Shown piece after piece: positions 11,680 through 20,498 of a stretch of DNA of 53,619 nt (the stretch's first letter is position 1; every line of letters begins with the position of its first letter). The translations under genes were made by a program, and so were the position numbers. Source of the DNA: Deinococcus marmoris DSM 12784 (GTDB lineage: Bacteria; Deinococcota; Deinococci; Deinococcales; Deinococcaceae); contig NZ_JNIV01000019.1 in assembly GCF_000701405.1 (NCBI RefSeq), positions 1-53,619 on the forward strand, given 5' to 3'. A model generated the notes under the pieces. That model was not told where the DNA came from. It ran no database searches and saw only the letters and a program-made list of their open reading frames with translations.

Positions 11680-12699
11680 TTAATAATTCAGCGCCTGCAC
11701 GCAGGCCGCCGTGATGCGGTTGGGGCCGGGCAGGTAGATCTTGTCCTGCACGTAGGGATACGGAATATCGAAGCCCGCCACCTGCCCCACCGGGGCCAGC
11801 AGCGAGTCGAAGGCTTCGGCCTGAATGCTGTACGCCACCTCGCCCATGAAGTTGCTGATGCGCGGGGCCTCGCTGACCAGCACGGCGCGGCCCGTCTTCT
11901 GCACGCTGCTGAGGACCAGTTCCTTGTCCCAGGGAACGAGGCTGCGCAGATCGATGACCTCTACGCTCACGCCCTCGGCTCCCAGCGCGTCGGCGGCGCG
12001 TTCCAGATCGGGCATGACGCCGCCGTAACCGATCAGGCTCAGGTCCGTTCCCTCGCGGCGGATGGCAGCCTCGCCAATTTTAACGGTGTAGTCGTGGCCC
12101 GGCACCTCGCCTTTAGACGCGCGGTACAGGCGTTTGGGTTCAAAGAAGATCACCGGGTCTTCACCGCGAATGGCGGCCTTCAGCAGCCCCTTGGCGTCGT
12201 AGGGCGTGCTGGGCATCACTACTTTCAGGCCCGGCGTGTGGGTGTAGTAACTCTCGGGACTCTGGCTGTGGTGGTGGCCGCCCTTGACGCCGCCGCCCGA
12301 CGGGGTGCGGATCACCATTGGCGAGGTGTACTGCCCGCCGCTGCGGTAGCGCATCTTGGCCGCCTGAGAGATGATCTGATCGAAGCCCGGCCCCATGTAA
12401 TCGGCGAACTGGATCTCGGCCACGGGCCGCAGGCCGCGCACCGCCATGCCCACGGCTGCGCCCACGATGGCCGCCTCGCTCAGGGGGGTATCGAACACCC
12501 GCTTCTTGCCGAAGGTGGCCTGTAACCCAGCGGTGGCCATGAACACGCCGCCGCGTGCGCCCACATCCTGACCGAACAGCACCACGCGGCTGTCGCGCTC
12601 CATTTCCTCATGCAGCGCCTCGGTGATGGCGGTGATCAGGTTAATAGTGCGGGTTCCGGGGGTGGCCGTCTCGGTTTTCCTCTCCTGCGTGGCGGTCAT
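11680..12699 (-). CDS. bkdA2: 2-oxoacid dehydrogenase E1 beta subunit
   Basis: 339 residues. Pairs with E1alpha to form the thiamin-diphosphate heterotetramer that decarboxylates branched-chain 2-oxo acids. Family signatures are [62 protein letters not shown] and the C-terminal DLRSLVPWD. The start overlaps the E1alpha stop by 4 nt (ATGA), showing translational coupling. The next downstream gene in the cluster is the small membrane protein. Confidence 0.93.
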   Translation of the reverse strand: MTATQERKTETATPGTRTINLITAITEALHEEMERDSRVVLFGQDVGARGGVFMATAGLQATFGKKRVFDTPLSEAAIVGAAVGMAVRGLRPVAEIQFADYMGPGFDQIISQAAKMRYRSGGQYTSPMVIRTPSGGGVKGGHHHSQSPESYYTHTPGLKVVMPSTPYDAKGLLKAAIRGEDPVIFFEPKRLYRASKGEVPGHDYTVKIGEAAIRREGTDLSLIGYGGVMPDLERAADALGAEGVSVEVIDLRSLVPWDKELVLSSVQKTGRAVLVSEAPRISNFMGEVAYSIQAEAFDSLLAPVGQVAGFDIPYPYVQDKIYLPGPNRITAACVQALNY

Positions 12700-13844
12700 T
12701 TTCTCTCCCCTTCCTGCTCGGCCCGCAGCATGGCGGCTTCCTCGCGCAGATGGGCGGGCATGTCGGCGTACACGTCCTCGAACATGATTCGCCAGTCGGG
12801 CTGTCCGGTGGCCTCGGCGCGGATGACCTGCTCATCCACCTCGCGGTGAACGGCGGAGATCATGCCCGCGCGTTCCTCGGACCCGATGGGATGGCCCAGG
12901 TGTTCCAGCAGTTTCTCGACGCGCACCACCGGATCACGGCCCAGCCACTCCTGCACTTCCTCGCGGGTGCGGTAGTGCTTCTCGGCGTCGGCGTCGGCGT
13001 TGCTGTGGGAGCCGACGCGGTAGGTCAGACATTCCACCAGCGCGGGGCCGTTTCCGGCGCGCACCCACTCAGCGGCGTGCGTGCAGACTTCCATGACGGC
13101 TACCAGATCGTTGCCGTCTACATAGAAGCCGGGCATCCCGTACGCCTTAGCCTTGATATGGATGTTCTCGCTGGCGGTCTGACCGCGCAGGTTGGTGCTG
13201 ATGGCCCACTGGTTGTTCTCGCAGACGAACAGGCACGGTGCGGCCATCGCCCCGGCCATGTTCATTCCGGCGTGCCAGTCGCCCTCGCTGGTGGCTCCAT
13301 CGCCAAAGGTGCAGATGGTGATCTCGTCGGTGCCCAGGTACTTCTGGGCCATCGCCGTACCTGTGGCGGGCGGCACCTGATTGGCGATCGATGAACTGAT
13401 AGAGACGAAGTTCTGTTTGCGGGCGGCGAAGTGGTGAGGCATCTGGCGGCCCCGGCTGGGATCGGAGTTGCTGCCCAGCACCTGACTGATCAGCTCGAAC
13501 ATCGGCACGCCCAATGCCAGCGCCAGCGTGTGATCACGGTAATACGGCCAGACCCAGTCGTGGCCGGGCCGGACCGAATGCGCCAGTCCCACCTGGGTGG
13601 CCTCCATGCCGCTGGACTGCGCGTAGAAGGTGGTGCGCCCCTGCCGCAGCAGCGTGATCAGCTTGCGGTCAAACTCGCGGGCGCGCAGCATCACGCCGTG
13701 CAACTCGCGCAGGCGTTCGGGGGTGTAGGCGGCGGGGAGGGGCTGAACGGGCAGGCCGTCCTCGCCGATATAGCGGATGGGTTCTTTGGTGAAGGGTTGA
13801 ATTCCAGTAACGGGCAAGGGTTCAACCAGAGTTGATGTGGTCAT
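12696..13844 (-). CDS. bkdA1: 2-oxoacid dehydrogenase E1 alpha subunit
   Basis: 382 residues from an ATG ([12 protein letters not shown]) with AGGAGG 10 nt upstream; an upstream in-frame start at 13913 lacks this support. The thiamin-diphosphate motif is [15 protein letters not shown]...CENNQWAIS (GDG to NN). The phosphorylation-loop-like segment [10 protein letters not shown] is also present. It catalyses the first, decarboxylating step together with E1beta. As first gene of the cluster it follows a promoter region with a TetR-type palindrome, so expression is probably induced by acyl-CoA-type signals. Confidence 0.92.
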   Translation of the reverse strand: MTTSTLVEPLPVTGIQPFTKEPIRYIGEDGLPVQPLPAAYTPERLRELHGVMLRAREFDRKLITLLRQGRTTFYAQSSGMEATQVGLAHSVRPGHDWVWPYYRDHTLALALGVPMFELISQVLGSNSDPSRGRQMPHHFAARKQNFVSISSSIANQVPPATGTAMAQKYLGTDEITICTFGDGATSEGDWHAGMNMAGAMAAPCLFVCENNQWAISTNLRGQTASENIHIKAKAYGMPGFYVDGNDLVAVMEVCTHAAEWVRAGNGPALVECLTYRVGSHSNADADAEKHYRTREEVQEWLGRDPVVRVEKLLEHLGHPIGSEERAGMISAVHREVDEQVIRAEATGQPDWRIMFEDVYADMPAHLREEAAMLRAEQEGERK

Positions 13845-13924
13845 CTGGGGCGGGCCTCCTGAGCGGGCGGCAGAGGCTGGAACGTTCTCTGCCATCGGCG
13901 GAATCTGTCTCACTGATGTCTAAA

Positions 13925-13946
13925 CTAACGGGCGTTAGGCATTCTA
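13925..13946 (-). promoter_or_regulatory. bkd promoter with TetR-family operator
   Basis: CTAACGGGCGTTAG (13925-13938) is a 6+2+6 palindrome matching CNAACGNNCGTTNG, which I recall as the binding consensus of Thermus thermophilus PaaR, a TetR regulator released by phenylacetyl-CoA. The minus-strand -10 TAGAAT (13946-13941) lies beside it, so a bound repressor would cover the transcription start. No clear -35 was seen. The regulator gene is not in the window. Confidence 0.6.
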
Positions 13947-14039
13947 GCCGCTGCGAGTGAGGAAGGCAGGGGGAGGGGCCGTCCAGTGGGTCTGGACGAC
14001 AGGTGGATTCAGAATTGGTGGGGAGAGCCTGGATCCCGT

Positions 14040-15641
14040 TCAGTGCGCGAAAAACACCAGATCGCCGGGGACGTATTCGGGAACAGCTCTCCCCTCCCCT
14101 GCTGGCTCCAGGGTCTCTAAAATCCGCCGCGCCTCTGTCAGATAGAAGGCGAAGGGTACTTCTCCCTCACCTGTCTGTGGGCGCTGATCGCCGAACAGGT
14201 CCATCGGGGCCTCATCCTGCGCGTGGGTCCAGGCCCCAGTCATCCAGTTGAAGTCATACAGCGGCAGAAAACGCGCCCCGTGTTCGGCCACGAATTCGAT
14301 GGCACTCAAGATGAATTCCACTTCCTCATCGCTGGCCCACGGCGCGAGGTTCAGGCGGGTCCAGCCGGGCTTGAGGCCGTCGATGTTGGACAGCGCGCAC
14401 TGCATATAACGCTCACTGCGCTCGTCGTCGATGTTCAGCAGCACATGGCCGTAGGGTCCGGCGCAGGCACAGCCGCCGCGCGCCTGTATACCGAACAGGT
14501 CATTCAGGAGGCGGACCACCAGCCGGGGATGCAGGTAGCTGCCGTCCGCCGTTTTGACCAGGAAAGACAGGAAGGCCAGGCGGGCGGCCTGCGGATTGCC
14601 CAGAATCTGAATCTGCTCGTTGGTTCCCAGACGCTCCAGCGCACGGGCGAACAGCTCATGCTCACGCGCCGTCAACTCGTCTACCCCCAGTTGCTCCTTG
14701 ACCTTGAAGGCCAGCGCCGTGCGAACCTTGCCCAGAATGGCGGGGGTTCCGGCATCCTCGCGCGCCTCGATATCCTCGATATACACCTGCTTGGTGCGGC
14801 TGACATAGCGCACCGTGCCGCCCCCCGCTGTGCTGGGGACATTCAGGTGGTAGAGATGCTCCTGAAAACACAGCAACCCCGGCGTTCCCGGACCCCCCAC
14901 GAACTTGTGCGGGCTGAGGAACACGGCGTCGTAGCCGTCCGGTTTTCCTGGCTTCATGTCGATCTTGACATAAGGGCCGCTGGCCGCGAAGTCGAAGAAG
15001 GCGTAGGCCCCGTGCTGGTGCAGGATGCGCGCCACCGTGCGGGTGTCGGTCAGCAGGCCGGTCACGTTGCTGGCCGCGCTGAACGAGCCGATCTTGGGGC
15101 GGCGCGCGTACTGCGGCGACTTGAGCGCCTGAACAAGTGCGTCCAGATCCAGATTGCCCTTCTCGCACAGAGGCAGCTCCACCACCTCGGCCAGCGTTTC
15201 GCGCCAGCTCACCTCATTGCTGTGGTGTTCGTAGGGGCCGACGAAGACCACCGGGCGCTCGTGTTCAGGGATGGAAGCCAGGACCGTGGCGCGGTGATCG
15301 CCGCAAACCGTCAGCCCCAGAATGTCCTGAATACGCCGCACCGCCGCCGTGCTGCCCGAACCGCAGAAGACCAGTTTGCAGGTTTTGTCGCCGCCCAGTT
15401 GGCCCCGGATGTAGTCGGCGGCCTGATGTGACATGTGGGTGCTGTGCGCTCCGGTGGCGCTGTCCTCGGTGTGGGTGTTGGCGTACAGCGGCAAAGCCAG
15501 CGTGTTGATCCGCTCCTCCACGCTCCGTAGCGCCCGCCCGGAGGCCACGTAATCCGCATAGGTCACCCGCCGCTCCCCGAAAGGCGTGTTGATCACGGCG
15601 TCAGTTCCGATCAGGTCGGCCCGGAGAGTGGCGAAGTCCAT
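14040..15641 (-). CDS. Class-V aminotransferase, cysteine-desulfurase-like
   Basis: 533 residues, longer than IscS/SufS (about 400). The PLP lysine is in SPHKFVGGPGTPG, with the preceding FFDFAASGPYVKIDM holding the cofactor Asp. A Cys-rich segment ARGGCACAGPYGH lies where desulfurases carry their sulfur-accepting cysteine. The C-terminal 80 residues (LYDFNWMTGAWTHAQDE onwards) are an extension of unknown function. A TACAAT box 5 nt before the ATG suggests a leaderless mRNA. It stands alone, with no suf/isc partners, so a role in Fe-S assembly is not supported; persulfide or selenocysteine chemistry remain possible. Confidence 0.75.
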   Translation of the reverse strand: MDFATLRADLIGTDAVINTPFGERRVTYADYVASGRALRSVEERINTLALPLYANTHTEDSATGAHSTHMSHQAADYIRGQLGGDKTCKLVFCGSGSTAAVRRIQDILGLTVCGDHRATVLASIPEHERPVVFVGPYEHHSNEVSWRETLAEVVELPLCEKGNLDLDALVQALKSPQYARRPKIGSFSAASNVTGLLTDTRTVARILHQHGAYAFFDFAASGPYVKIDMKPGKPDGYDAVFLSPHKFVGGPGTPGLLCFQEHLYHLNVPSTAGGGTVRYVSRTKQVYIEDIEAREDAGTPAILGKVRTALAFKVKEQLGVDELTAREHELFARALERLGTNEQIQILGNPQAARLAFLSFLVKTADGSYLHPRLVVRLLNDLFGIQARGGCACAGPYGHVLLNIDDERSERYMQCALSNIDGLKPGWTRLNLAPWASDEEVEFILSAIEFVAEHGARFLPLYDFNWMTGAWTHAQDEAPMDLFGDQRPQTGEGEVPFAFYLTEARRILETLEPAGEGRAVPEYVPGDLVFFAH

Positions 15642-15646
15642 GCCGG

Positions 15647-15652
15647 ATTGTA
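15647..15652 (-). promoter_or_regulatory. -10 box of the desulfurase-like gene (leaderless)
   Basis: TACAAT on the minus strand lies 5 nt before the ATG, with no Shine-Dalgarno between. Confidence 0.5.
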
Positions 15653-15764
15653 AGAGTTTCTCAGTTTGAAGACCAGATGAAGGTGAACACTCCAGGGTTT
15701 ATTTGTCAGGTTTCGGCCCCCACGTCCCGCGATACGGGTCACCGTTCCGGTGCATGGCCCCAGA

Positions 15765-15770
15765 TACACT
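15765..15770 (+). promoter_or_regulatory. -10 box of mnmG (leaderless)
   Basis: TACACT ends 6 nt before the GTG start of mnmG, leaving no space for a ribosome-binding leader. Confidence 0.5.
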
Positions 15771-15776
15771 CAATGG

Positions 15777-17585
15777 GTGAATGGCTGGAATGTGATCGTG
15801 ATCGGTGGGGGCCACGCTGGCCTGGAGGCGGCGTGGGCGGCGGCCAAATTCGCGCGGGTGGGTCTGCTGGTGGGTAATCCGGCTACGGTGGGGCGGATGC
15901 CCTGCAACCCGGCGGTGGGCGGCCCAGGCAAGAGCCAACTGGTCTTTGAGGTTCAGGCCCTGGGCGGTCTGATGGGTCGTCTGGCCGACGATACCGCGAT
16001 CCATACCCGTGTTCTGAATGCCAGCAAGGGGCCAGCCGTGCAGTCCCTGCGTGTGCAGAACGAGCGTGATGCCTACGCCGAACGCGCCCAGGACGTGATT
16101 CTCGGTCATTCTGAAATTGACGTGATCCGTGGCGAGGCCGCTGATCTGGAACCCGACGGTAAGGGCGGCTGGCTGGTTATCACCACCGATGGCCGCCGTC
16201 TTCCCTGCCGCAGTGTGGTGATTGCGGCGGGCACGTTCATGCGGGCCATCACCTGGTATGGGCGGCAGTCTCGTGCGGAGGGGCGGCAGGGCGAGCCACC
16301 ATCGCGTTTTCTGTCGGCCCCACTGGAACGGGCTGGGCATGTGCTGAAGCGTTTCAAGACGGGAACGCCCCCGCGTGTGCGGGCCGATTCGGTGAACTTC
16401 TCTGCCCTGCTGGAGATCCCGGCTGATCCACAGCCCCGTGGTTTCACTGGCATACCCGGACCACGCGCCCAGGAGTCGCCCACCTGGCAGACCCACACCA
16501 CCCCCCAGACGCATCAGCTCATTCACGACAATCTGCAAGAGTCCCCGATGTTCTCCGGCGATATCGAGGGCAAAGGCCCCCGCTACTGCCCCAGCATTGA
16601 GGACAAGGTGGTGCGTTTTGCCCACCATGACCGCCACCTGTTGTTTGTGGAGCCGGACGGCATTCAGACCAGCGAGGTGTATTTGCAGGGGTTCAGTTCC
16701 TCGCTGCCGCCGTATCTGCAAGATCAACTGGTGCGGACCCTCCCCGGTTTTGAGAACGCGGTGGTGCAGCGTTATGCCTACGCCGTCGAATACGACGTGG
16801 TGGATTCCACCGAACTGAGCCTGAATATGGAATCACGCCTGCTGCCCGGCGTGTTTACCGCAGGCCAGATCAACGGCACCAGTGGGTATGAGGAAGCGGC
16901 GGCGCAGGGTCTGGTGGCTGGGACCGCAGCCGCGCGACGGGCGCTGGAGCTGAAGACGGAACCCATTGGGCGGGAAACGGGTTATATCGGTGTGCTAATC
17001 GATGATCTGGTGTTTAAGGGCAGCGACGAGCCGTACCGCATGATGACCAGTCGCGTGGAACACCGCTTGCTGGTCCGTCAGGACAATGCCGACGAACGCA
17101 TGACGCCGCTTGGGCACGGGCTGGGTCTGGTGTCGGACGCCGAGCTGGTACGGGTGGAGGCCAAATATCAGCGCATTGCTGGGGGTATCGCTGCTCTTGC
17201 CGCACAGAGAAGCAACGGCCAGACGGGTGACGCGTGGCTCCGCCGTCCCGAATTCCATCTGGCGGATATCGAGGCACTGGGCATCTCACTGCCAGCAGAT
17301 GTGGATGCCTCAGAACGTGAAGCAGTAGAAATCCGCGTGAAGTACGCGGGCTATATCCAGCGCGCCCGCCTTCAACTCGATTCGGATGCCCGTGCCAGAG
17401 ATCTCAAGCTGGAGGGGCTGGATTACGCCGCCGTCCTGTCGCTGTCCAATGAGGCCCGCGAGAAGCTGGGGCGCACCCGCCCAGGCACCATCGAGCAGGC
17501 TGCCCGCATTTCCGGGGTGCGACATGCTGATATTGGGGCGTTGCTGGTGCATCTGAAAAAGCAGGGCGTTTCACGGGAAACTTGA
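15777..17585 (+). CDS. mnmG: tRNA uridine-5-carboxymethylaminomethyl modification enzyme MnmG (GidA)
   Basis: 602 residues. A FAD enzyme that with MnmE modifies U34 of several tRNAs. It has the dinucleotide motif [19 protein letters not shown], the family signature [26 protein letters not shown], and the late signature [17 protein letters not shown]. The chosen GTG directly precedes the FAD motif and follows TACACT by 6 nt; an upstream GTG at 15750 would add nine residues lacking in homologues. The last codons (GVSRET then stop) are written inside a parS-like site, and a UUCG-loop terminator follows. Confidence 0.95.
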   Translation: MNGWNVIVIGGGHAGLEAAWAAAKFARVGLLVGNPATVGRMPCNPAVGGPGKSQLVFEVQALGGLMGRLADDTAIHTRVLNASKGPAVQSLRVQNERDAYAERAQDVILGHSEIDVIRGEAADLEPDGKGGWLVITTDGRRLPCRSVVIAAGTFMRAITWYGRQSRAEGRQGEPPSRFLSAPLERAGHVLKRFKTGTPPRVRADSVNFSALLEIPADPQPRGFTGIPGPRAQESPTWQTHTTPQTHQLIHDNLQESPMFSGDIEGKGPRYCPSIEDKVVRFAHHDRHLLFVEPDGIQTSEVYLQGFSSSLPPYLQDQLVRTLPGFENAVVQRYAYAVEYDVVDSTELSLNMESRLLPGVFTAGQINGTSGYEEAAAQGLVAGTAAARRALELKTEPIGRETGYIGVLIDDLVFKGSDEPYRMMTSRVEHRLLVRQDNADERMTPLGHGLGLVSDAELVRVEAKYQRIAGGIAALAAQRSNGQTGDAWLRRPEFHLADIEALGISLPADVDASEREAVEIRVKYAGYIQRARLQLDSDARARDLKLEGLDYAAVLSLSNEAREKLGRTRPGTIEQAARISGVRHADIGALLVHLKKQGVSRET

Positions 17586-17596
17586 CGGTGAAACAA
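17568..17596 (+). other. parS: parS-like centromere site, copy 1
   Basis: GTTTCACGGGAAAC is one base from the central 14 bp of the general parS palindrome TGTTTCACGTGAAACA. Thirteen bases after the first half comes a perfect second half-site GTGAAAC, so the unit holds one left and two right half-sites. It overlaps the last codons of mnmG. ParB encoded about 2 kb downstream is the expected ligand. Confidence 0.7.
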
Positions 17597-17609
17597 GACC
17601 TGCCCTCTT

Positions 17610-17630
17610 GGCGGACTTCGGTTCGCCTTT
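17610..17630 (+). terminator. Intrinsic terminator after mnmG
   Basis: GGCGGAC-TTCG-GTTCGCC forms a 7-bp stem (one G-U pair) capped by the very stable C(UUCG)G tetraloop and followed by TTT. It lies between the two parS-like copies. Confidence 0.7.
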
Positions 17631-17658
17631 ACTCTGCCTGCCTCTTGACGCGCACTGT

Positions 17659-17687
17659 GTTTCACGGGAAACTTGACGGTGAAACAA
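17659..17687 (+). other. parS: parS-like centromere site, copy 2
   Basis: An exact 29-bp duplicate of the unit at 17568, starting 91 bp further on. Here the left flank is TG, so 14 of 16 bases match the consensus parS. It lies 13 bp before the TTG start of the next gene. Both copies together would load ParB at one nucleation centre near oriC. Confidence 0.7.
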
Positions 17688-17700
17688 ACGGGGGGCGCGG

Positions 17701-18021
17701 TTGAATACATTTGAAGAGGGACTGCTGCTGGGTATCCTGATCGGCGAGGGCCATTTTGGGGGCGACGGTAAGCAGCCACAGATCACGCTGCGGATGCACA
17801 CGCGGCATCAGAAGCTGTTCGAGACGATGGTGCGGCTGTGCCCAGGGTCCAAGCTGTACGGTCCCTACGAACACGGCGGACGAAGTTATTACCAGTGGAT
17901 GGCGAGGGGGCAGGTTTTGCGGGAAACGCTGCTGCCCCTGCTGGACCGTCTGCCGCTGGAAAGCATCGATGGGCATGTCTTTGAGCGTTACAGCGATATG
18001 AAAGTGAGGTACGGCTTATGA
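17701..18021 (+). CDS. Small LAGLIDADG-like protein between mnmG and rsmG
   Basis: 106 residues starting at a TTG. The N-terminal helix [17 protein letters not shown] follows the LAGLIDADG pattern, with Glu16 in the position of the metal-binding acidic residue. It continues with basic and aromatic residues ([22 protein letters not shown]), as in the beta-saddle DNA-binding face of homing endonucleases. A single motif would require homodimerisation. The stop overlaps the rsmG start by 4 nt (ATGA), so it is translationally coupled. Whether it cuts DNA or has been domesticated as a DNA-binding protein is unknown. The family assignment rests on the motif alone. Confidence 0.6.
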   Translation: MNTFEEGLLLGILIGEGHFGGDGKQPQITLRMHTRHQKLFETMVRLCPGSKLYGPYEHGGRSYYQWMARGQVLRETLLPLLDRLPLESIDGHVFERYSDMKVRYGL

Positions 18022-18767
18022 ACCGCGAGGGTCTGGATTTATTGCAGCAGGGCGCAGGCGAACTGGGGCTGAAGATCGAACCACAGCTTCCTGCCTTCGA
18101 GCGCCTGTTTGAGCTGCTTCAGGAAGGCAACACCCGTCTTAACCTGACGGCACTCAAGACGGAAGAGGACATCGTTCTCAAGCATTTCGTGGATTCGCTG
18201 ACCTGCCTGCGGGGAAACTACCTGGAGGGGGCGCTCAGTGTTCTCGATCTGGGAACGGGAGCAGGATTTCCCACCTTCCCCCTGGCGCTGGTCAGGCCGG
18301 AGCTGCACTTCACGCCTGTCGATTCCACCCGCAAGAAGATTGATTTCGTGCGGGAGACTGCGGCGCAACTCGGTCTGGATCAGGTCGTGCCGCTGGTGGG
18401 CCGGGCAGAGGCGCTGGGACGGGACCCAGAACACCGGGAGCAGTATGACCGCGTGGTGGTGCGCGCCGTGGCCTCGCTGCCGGTGCTGGCCGAGCTGGCC
18501 CTGCCCCTGTTGCGTGAAGGAGGGCTGCTGGTGGCGCAGAAAGGGGACATTACCGCCGAGGAGCTGAATGCCGGACGGCGCGCGGCAGGCGAGGTGGGCG
18601 GCAAGGTTCAGGTGGTGGACCCATTTGAATTACCCGTTCTGGGTGACGCGCGGACCCTGATCATCATCGAGAAACTCAAGCCCACGTCCTCCAAGTACCC
18701 CCGGCGCGAGGGCCTTCCCACGGCTCAACCGCTGTTCTGGAACGCAGCGCCAAAGCAGGCACGCTAA
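18018..18767 (+). CDS. rsmG: 16S rRNA (guanine-527-N7)-methyltransferase RsmG (GidB)
   Basis: 249 residues. SAM-dependent methylation of G527 in 16S rRNA. The SAM motif is [17 protein letters not shown], followed by [12 protein letters not shown] and [20 protein letters not shown], all typical. The N-terminal [21 protein letters not shown] is the family's early signature. It starts inside the stop of the LAGLIDADG-like gene and lies 87 bp before parA. Confidence 0.96.
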   Translation: MNREGLDLLQQGAGELGLKIEPQLPAFERLFELLQEGNTRLNLTALKTEEDIVLKHFVDSLTCLRGNYLEGALSVLDLGTGAGFPTFPLALVRPELHFTPVDSTRKKIDFVRETAAQLGLDQVVPLVGRAEALGRDPEHREQYDRVVVRAVASLPVLAELALPLLREGGLLVAQKGDITAEELNAGRRAAGEVGGKVQVVDPFELPVLGDARTLIIIEKLKPTSSKYPRREGLPTAQPLFWNAAPKQAR

Positions 18768-18854
18768 AGTGGACCCCAAAGGTGAGGTTGACTTGATGGA
18801 AGACGGGCGAAACAGAGGGCTGCACGGTTGCAGGCCACACAGTAGGGCAGCGCA

Positions 18855-19604
18855 ATGAAGGTGCTGGGTCTGGTGAACCAGAAGGGTGGGGTGGGAAAGA
18901 CCACCACTGCGATCAACCTCGCGGCCTATCTGGCGGCAGGGGGGCGCAGGGTGCTGCTGCTTGATATGGACCCCCAGGGCAATGCCACCAGTGGGCTGGG
19001 ACTGCGCGGCGCGGAAGTGGGACTATACGAGGCGCTGGAAGACCCGGCCCGCGCTGCCGAATGCATCCGCCCCACCGATCAACCGGGCCTGGATATCCTG
19101 CCCGCCACTCCTGATCTGGCCGGAGCAGGTGTGGAACTGGCCGACGATCCCGACGCCCTGAGCCGCCTGTTGACCACTCTGGGCGACTATGACCTGATCC
19201 TGGTGGACGCGCCGCCCTCGCTGGGGCCGCTGACCGTCAATGTGCTGGCTGCCGCCGACGCCCTGCTGATTCCCTTGCAGGCCGAGTATTACGCGCTGGA
19301 AGGTCTGGCAGGGCTGATGGAAACGGTGGAGCGCGTGCAGGGCGGCCTCAACCCGCGCCTGAAGGTGCTGGGCGTGGTGCTGACCATGTTCGATGGGCGC
19401 ACCAATCTGGCCCAGGAAGTCGAGACGATGGTGCGCCAGCACTTCGGGGAACTGGTGTTCTGGTCCGTGATCCCACGCAACGTGCGCCTGTCGGAAGCGC
19501 CCAGCTTTTCCAAGCCGATCAACGCCTTCGCGCCCCTGTCCAGCGGTGCGGCGGCCTATAAACGGCTGGCCGAGGAGGTGATGTCGCGTGTCGAAAAAAT
19601 CTAG
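18855..19604 (+). CDS. parA: Chromosome-partitioning ATPase ParA (Soj)
   Basis: 249 residues. Deviant Walker [17 protein letters not shown] at the N-terminus, switch motif [14 protein letters not shown], Walker [20 protein letters not shown] and the C-terminal [12 protein letters not shown], all chromosomal Soj-type signatures. It forms ATP-dependent dimers on the nucleoid and drives ParB-parS separation. The ATG is followed 730 nt later by parB, whose start overlaps the parA end by 17 nt, so the two proteins are coupled. Confidence 0.97.
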   Translation: MKVLGLVNQKGGVGKTTTAINLAAYLAAGGRRVLLLDMDPQGNATSGLGLRGAEVGLYEALEDPARAAECIRPTDQPGLDILPATPDLAGAGVELADDPDALSRLLTTLGDYDLILVDAPPSLGPLTVNVLAAADALLIPLQAEYYALEGLAGLMETVERVQGGLNPRLKVLGVVLTMFDGRTNLAQEVETMVRQHFGELVFWSVIPRNVRLSEAPSFSKPINAFAPLSSGAAAYKRLAEEVMSRVEKI

Positions 19605-20439
19605 TCTGGGCCGTGGGCTGGACGCCCTGCTGGCCCGTCCGGTGGCCGAGGCGGCGGGTACAGTCAGCTCCGGGGGAGTGCAGACGCTGGACATCAGCCG
19701 CATCGTGCAGGCCGCCTACCAGCCGCGTCAGGTCTTTGATCCGGGTTCTCTGGCCGAACTGGCGCAGAGCATCCGCGAGCAGGGCGTGTTGCAGCCGCTG
19801 CTGGTGCGCCCGCGCGGCGAATCCTTCGAGATCGTGGCCGGGGAGCGGCGCTGGCGGGCCAGCCAACTGGCCGGGCTAGGGGAACTGCCGGTGATCATCC
19901 GCGATCTGGGAGACCGTGAGGCGCTGGAAATCGCCATCGTCGAGAACCTGCAACGCGAGGATCTAGGACCGCTGGAAGAGGCGCGGGCCTATCAGGCGCT
20001 GCTGGACCACGGGCTGAATCAGGAGCGGGTGGCGCAGGCGGTGGGGAAGGGCCGCAGTACCGTGTCCAACGCCCTGCGGCTGCTGACCCTGGGGGAAGGC
20101 GCGCTGCGGGCGCTGGACGGCGGCCAGATCAGTGCCGGACACGCCCGTGCGATTCTGGCCCAGCCGGACGCGGACCGCGCCTGGGCGCTGGAGCAGATCA
20201 CCTCGCGCGGTCTGAATGTCCGTGAGGCGGAGGCGCTACGCCGCGAGAGCCGCACCGCTGCACCCATCAAGGTCAATCCGCCGCGCACCTACCGTCAGTT
20301 GGAGCTGGACCTGAGCCGCCGCACCGGCACCCGCGTCCGCATCACCGGGGAGGATAAGGGAAAGATAGAACTGAATTATTCTTCCCGCGAGGAACTGGAC
20401 CGGGTGTTGGGCCTGCTGGGTTTTGAAGCCGAGGAATAG
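19588..20439 (+). CDS. parB: Chromosome-partitioning protein ParB (Spo0J)
   Basis: 283 residues. The N-terminal peptide [10 protein letters not shown] stimulates ParA. The CTPase core has QPRQVFD and GERRWRAS (box II) and ENLQRED. The central HTH is [23 protein letters not shown], which reads parS. A C-terminal dimerisation domain ends the protein. The start is a GTG within the parA gene. Two parS-like sites lie about 2 kb upstream. A strong two-way terminator follows. Confidence 0.97.
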   Translation: MSKKSSLGRGLDALLARPVAEAAGTVSSGGVQTLDISRIVQAAYQPRQVFDPGSLAELAQSIREQGVLQPLLVRPRGESFEIVAGERRWRASQLAGLGELPVIIRDLGDREALEIAIVENLQREDLGPLEEARAYQALLDHGLNQERVAQAVGKGRSTVSNALRLLTLGEGALRALDGGQISAGHARAILAQPDADRAWALEQITSRGLNVREAEALRRESRTAAPIKVNPPRTYRQLELDLSRRTGTRVRITGEDKGKIELNYSSREELDRVLGLLGFEAEE

Positions 20440-20452
20440 CAGAGACAAAAGG

Positions 20453-20490
20453 GGAGAGGGAGAGGCGTTCAAACCTCTCCCTCTCCGTTT
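20453..20490. terminator. Bidirectional terminator between parB and the VanW gene
   Basis: A perfect 13-bp stem, GGAGAGGGAGAGG with CCTCTCCCTCTCC (20453-20465 / 20474-20486), around an 8-nt loop. GTTTAG follows on the plus side and CCCCTTTTG on the minus side, so it can end both convergent genes. Confidence 0.85.
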
Positions 20491-20498
20491 AGCCCTGC

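Noticed and set aside
15699..16727. 342-codon minus frame opposite mnmG
   Set aside because: Antisense shadow of a highly conserved enzyme.
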